Shown piece by piece: positions 22,247-25,814 of a stretch of DNA of 25,814 bases. The position numbers and the translations under genes were made by a program. The stretch's first letter is position 1. Every line of letters begins with the position of its first letter. Source of the DNA: Pleurotus djamor (lineage: Eukaryota > Basidiomycota > Agaricomycetes > Agaricales > Pleurotaceae); the NCBI GenBank assembly GCA_029747585.1, contig JAPEVF010000656.1, forward strand, positions 1 through 25,814, given 5' to 3'. The notes under the pieces are model-generated. The model did no database searches. It was given only the letters and a program-made list of their open reading frames with translations, and was not told where the DNA came from.

Positions 22247-23548
22247 TCAATCAAGGGCATCAAGGGAATCCTCCGCATCCCTCGCCTCCAACTCATCCTC
22301 AACATCGCGCTCCTCAAAGTCCTCAACATCTCTCGCAAACATCTCCTCCTCGAAATCGCGCTCTTCGAGGTCATCGACATCCCTCTCCTCGAGATCATCG
22401 ACGTCGCGCGCCTCAAGGTCTTCGTCGAACTCGCGTGCTTCGAGTTCATCGTCGTCGCGCGCGTAGAGATCCTCCTCGAACTCGCGTTCCTCAAGCTCGT
22501 CGACATCGCGCGCATCAAGACCCTCATCGTCCCCAAGCTCCCGCGCCTCCATCTCCGCCTCATGATCAAGATTGCGCTGCCACATCTCCTGGTCCTCCAA
22601 ATCCCTCGCACTCAACCCCCCCTCCACATCCGCCTCCCCCAAATCCCGCACAAACCCATCCCAGAAAACCTCCCGCGTGGCAAGATCAAAATCACCCCCC
22701 TCCTCGCGTTTCCCCTTGCCTTTCTTAGGCTGAACAGCGGGTTTCTTCGGTGCGGGAGCCTTCTTTGGCTGAGGCTTCGGCTTCTGCGCGGGTTTCTTAG
22801 GTTGAGCGGGTGTCTTCTTGGGTTGCGCGGGAGTGGGTTTCTTCTTCGGCTGCTGAGCGGGTTTCTTCTTAGGCTGCTGAGCAGGCTTCTTCTTCGGCTG
22901 AGCAGGCTTCTTCTTAGGTTGGCTCGTCTTCTTCTTCGGCTGGGCGGGTTTCTTAGGCGTCGTCTTCTTAGGCTGGGGTTTCTTCGCAGGCGGATTGGGT
23001 TTGTTCTGTTGGTTAGGGTTCTGGCCTTGGCCTTGACCTTGGTTGGGATTCCCCCAGGAGTTCCACTGGGGGAACCAAGGCCACGATCCCCATCCTCCCT
23101 GCTGCTGCTGCACATCCGTGTTCTTGCCTCCCCCATTCCCACCATTTCCACCATTCCCGCTATTACCATTGTCGTACCCATACGAAGGACCCCACGCAGG
23201 AGCAGGCGCAGGCGCACCCCACCCATAATAGTTATTGTACACCTGGGAGCTAGTGTCAATATCGTAGTCGTAATCGTGCGTCGTCTGGGTTTGGCGTTGT
23301 TCGAGGGTGTGGGTGTGGTCGCCGTCGAAGGGTTCGGGGGCAGGCGCGCGGACGTCGATGGTCACCATTTCGGATGCATCATCGGGGCTGCAAAGGGGAA
23401 GGAAGAGAAAGGATGATTAGATTGGTGATTATGACGAGAATGGGAAGGGGGAGGGGACGTACATAGGCTTCGCAACAACAGCGCTCGCAGCGTTCAAAGC
23501 CACAAAAGCAATAGCAACAGTAGAAGCGGCGGTCGATTTAGAGATCAT
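22247..23548 (-). CDS. Secreted low-complexity protein with segregated basic and acidic blocks
   Basis: Exons 23548-23463 and 23387-22247 (75-base intron, GTACGT donor, TTTGCAG acceptor) give 408 aa. Residues 1-26 form a signal peptide (STVAIAFVALNAASAVVA). Then: a Tyr/Asp/Trp-rich stretch; Gly/Asn repeats (about 104-116); a Q/N/W-rich part (120-157); a Lys/Pro/Gln repeat block (158-256, units such as AQPKKKP) without any Asp or Glu; and an acidic block (257-408) without any Lys. The blocks meet at Lys255-Arg256, a Kex2-like site (KGKREEGG). The acidic block is a ladder of LEARD/LEERD units about 8-12 residues apart. No enzyme domain. I recognise no named family; Arg-Asp ladders of this style occur in other secreted Agaricomycete proteins. 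Possible roles in the cell wall or matrix are inference only. TATA box 211 bases upstream. Confidence 0.85.
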
Positions 23549-23758
23549 ATTTGTCAAGTCGGAGAAAGGCGAAAGCAGAATTAACTGTTCCGGTCGTTAA
23601 AAAAGAGAGAGTTGTTGATGAATCGAAAGAGGTTGGAAAGTGTAGTTGATGAAAGGAGAAGGAAGTAAGCGACCAGCACTTGCTACCTTGGAGGAGAGAA
23701 GGGGAAAACTTGGAGTTTGTGAGCTCAGCTGAAGAACCCCACTCCCAAAACGACGCCG

Positions 23759-23766
23759 TATTTATA
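23759..23766 (-). promoter_or_regulatory. TATA box of the secreted charge-block protein gene
   Basis: TATAAATA on the minus strand, 211 bases upstream of the start codon at 23548. Good sequence match; the distance implies a leader of roughly 180 bases. Confidence 0.5.
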
Positions 23767-24435
23767 CGCTTTGGCTTCTCGTATCCTTTGGGTGCGCCGC
23801 ATGGTGGATTGGGCTGGCTATGCAGGGAAGGCTTGGCTGTGTTAGAGATGGGGGATCAGATGATTCTTTGTCATGGGTGGAGTCACCGCAAAATACTGCG
23901 TGAAAAGGGAGCTCATTGCTATGGAGCATAAACTTGAAACGTGAGTCGTGTCGAGTGAAACGGGGCGCGGCATGGCGCATGAATGTTTATAATCAGAGCG
24001 AGGCAGTTGGTTGGTTCATCACATGCATCATGCATCAACTTCAAACGCCCAAACGGACGGTGAGACGTGTCCGGTTTACGGGATTCTGGAAGAGTGGGGG
24101 ATGAGCCGGCGTAACAAGGTGCGTTAAAGGAGGTAACAGGAAGGAGGAAGAAAGACGACATACGAGATCACATGCAAAACGAGAACCTTGCGTTGCGTCA
24201 TTGAGGTTAGAGTCTGGAGATGCATCGGACAGATATCGGCAAGTGCAGGGAAGGCAGTGTAGAACATCGAAATAACCATCTAGTCGTATTGAATAATTGG
24301 ACATGTTTCATACGAAGAAATCAAATATACGAATACGGGGGGAACGTGGACGTAAAGGAAAAGGGTCAAGAGATAGACAAGGGGACGCTCAAGAATCTCT
24401 GAGACAAAAATTGGAAAGCGGAAGCTAGAGTCCAT
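23767..24435. other. Intergenic stretch, nothing recognised
   Basis: Upstream region of the secreted protein gene and 3' flank of Yop1. Only short unsupported frames on both strands. Confidence 0.35.
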
Positions 24436-25144
24436 TTAATCGGAGGTGGCGGCACCTGCGCGTTCGCGGAGGTGATCGGCGGTAGAGTCTGTAGGTGGGG
24501 CAACGATCTGTGAAGCGCTGAGGTTGGAAACGACAGGCTTCAAGACGGTGTGGTAAATTGTTTGAGCGCCCTATAAAAGGAAGGTTTTCAGAATGTTTCA
24601 ACGAAAAGTGGGATTGCGCAGCCTAGGCAAAGGGGCACTTACGCGGAAGGCCGGGAGTTGGAGCCAGATGATAAAGACAGACTTGAAGGAGAAATACCAG
24701 GGGAAGTAGTACAACACTGCGCGAAGGGCGAAACTCTCCATAAAGTTGAAGAAACCAAAGACGACCCAATAGGTGAGCCACTGGACGTCATCTTGGGTGG
24801 AAGGGGACTCGATGGCCTTGAAGGAGAGGTAGGCGGGGAGACCCCATCCAATCAAGTTTGAGACGGGTGCGGCGAGGGGGTTGACGAGGTGGAGAAGGGC
24901 GAGGAGGACGAGACCACCGAGGACGGCGTATGTTTTAGGGACTTGGGTACGGCGTTCAAGGTTGATGAGAACCGGGTACTTTGTCAGCTATACAAAGCAT
25001 GAGATAAGTGGGATCTCGTGACAGACGGAAGGCAAGAAGGGCGTGGCGACTGACCTCTTTGTCGAGCTGGTTGACATAGTAGTTTGCCCTGTTTTGGGCC
25101 TCGAGGACGACGGGGTGTTGTTGAACACGCTGCGCAGCGGACAT
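24436..25144 (-). CDS. YOP1: Yop1/DP1/TB2 (REEP-type) ER membrane-shaping protein
   Basis: Exons 25144-25055, 24987-24643 and 24570-24436 (introns 67 and 72 bases) give 189 aa, normal for the family. Landmarks: NRANYYVNQLDKELTKYPVL near the N-terminus, hydrophobic hairpins (YAVLGGLVLLALLHLV, then LIGWGLPAYLSFKAIESP), DDVQWLTYWVVFGFFNFMES, and a polar tail. Known: Yop1 wedges into the cytoplasmic leaflet of the endoplasmic reticulum and makes tubules, with reticulons and Rab partners. A GTGAGT donor near 25200 and a CATATAG acceptor directly before the ATG suggest an intron in the 5' leader. Divergent from OST5. Confidence 0.95.
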
Positions 25145-25447
25145 CTATATGCATATCATCGTTGCTTAGCAGCCACTCTCTTGCTCCTGCAAAAAGACTC
25201 ACGATGACGGACGTTTGCGAGAATTCTAGGCTAGTACAGACGCAGGGATTGTGGACGTCGAGGTCGTCGCAGTCGTTGGCGAGAGGAGAGTGGTCGCTGA
25301 GGACGTTGATGTGGGTTGGGAAGAGAAGGAAAGAGGCGTCGCTTGTTCCAGGGCTCTCTTGATATGCCTTTGATTACGCGTGTTTGGCTCGGACGTGCAC
25401 GCGCATAGAGGTGGTCTGGCGCCACATTGCCCACGTCACCTTGCATC
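25145..25447. promoter_or_regulatory. Shared divergent region of YOP1 and OST5
   Basis: 303 bases between two outward-facing start codons. It contains the probable 5' leader intron of YOP1 (about 25145-25200). No TATA box seen. Both genes serve the endoplasmic reticulum, so co-regulation is possible. Confidence 0.5.
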
Positions 25448-25803
25448 ATGGCCTCCCACCAAGCAATCCAGGTAAAAGCCTCGTCGTCATTGTCTCCAAC
25501 AGCGTCCACTCACTGCCCCAGTCATTACACGCGTCATTGCCGCCGTTCTCCCCGCCCATCCCAGTCAGTCTCCTCCCAACCCTGGCGCTCGTCCTGCTGG
25601 GCTCGACGTTTGGCCTTGCATTCTACTTTACAACGTCAGTCCAATTGCATGACTCTTTCACATAACTTTGGGTCCTCATGTCCTCACACAGCCTACCAAA
25701 AGACACGTTGCCCATACGCGAACTGAGTGTCGCTTCCACTGCCAGCATCCTGGGTGGCTTTGGCGTGGTAGCCCTCTTCTGTACCGCTGGCGTCAATCTC
25801 TAG
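25448..25803 (+). CDS. OST5: Oligosaccharyltransferase small subunit Ost5
   Basis: Exons 25448-25471, 25522-25634 and 25692-25803 (introns 50 and 57 bases) join in frame to an 82-aa protein, close to the usual length of about 86. Two membrane spans (SLLPTLALVLLGSTFGLAFY and ASILGGFGVVALFCTAGVNL) flank a short loop, LPKDTLPIRELSVAS. The pattern of a polar N-terminus with FSPPIP, a loop with RELxVAS and a final GFGVVALF...GV matches Ost5/TMEM258. Known: a small subunit of the complex that transfers glycans to asparagine in the endoplasmic reticulum. The 24-base first exon fixes the start; the gene is complete and ends 11 bases before the window edge. Confidence 0.82.
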
Positions 25804-25814
25804 ACTGTATTATC

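Noticed and set aside
22612..23259. Arg-rich minus-strand frame of 215 codons
   Set aside because: A frame-shifted shadow of the K/P-rich repeats of the secreted protein.
22082..23416. A 444-codon open frame on the plus strand, rich in Leu/Arg
   Set aside because: It is antisense to the secreted repeat protein; the repeats (CTTCTT/CTCGTC) keep both strands open. The minus frame has a signal peptide, a clean intron and a TATA box.
1..25814. CRISPR array, tRNA or rRNA genes
   Set aside because: No regularly spaced repeats and no recognisable RNA gene were seen; the intron structure marks this as eukaryotic nuclear DNA.

Overview
The window looks like nuclear DNA of a mushroom-forming basidiomycete (Agaricomycetes type). 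Genes are split by many 50-75 base GT-AG introns. The gene families are a NACHT-WD40 NLR with an MLKL-like N-terminus, a tandem family of F-box genes, an NDR/Dbf2 kinase, an M43 metalloprotease and housekeeping GPN1, Yop1 and OST5. All gene models were spliced by eye from reading-frame continuity and junctions; no search was run.

Left part (1 to about 5.3 kb): a 5'-truncated remnant of the meiotic MutS homologue MSH4 runs off the left edge on the minus strand. Its ATPase-core exons still splice perfectly, but no intact Walker A exon exists before the stop of the next gene. That gene is a 4-exon NLR (about 1326 aa): four-helix MLKL/HeLo-like N-terminus, NACHT, WD40 repeats. CpG is strongly depleted from base 1 to about 3.62 kb and becomes common from there on, so the composition breaks inside the NLR just after the NACHT domain.

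Middle (about 5.7 to 15.9 kb): an F-box expansion and decay zone. Two similar two-exon F-box genes (A at 6915-8095, B at 14638-15855) flank older debris: a decayed F-box/LRR-like gene at 5.7-6.9 kb, broken F-box exon pieces at 11.65-12.0 and 13.24-13.45 kb, and three diverged copies of an unclassified repeat near 11.0, 12.1 and 13.5 kb. Most of the rest of this zone has no recognisable gene.

Right part (16.1 to 25.8 kb): compact conserved genes. GPN1 (minus) and a Dbf2/Sid2-like NDR kinase (plus) diverge from a 144-base promoter. Next come a secreted M43-type metalloprotease (plus) and, convergent with it, a secreted low-complexity protein (minus) built of an all-basic K/P block and an all-acidic block joined at a Lys-Arg site. 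The window ends with a divergent pair of endoplasmic reticulum genes, Yop1 (minus) and OST5 (plus).

Most striking are the charge-segregated secreted protein and the CpG boundary inside the NLR beside the truncated MSH4 remnant.
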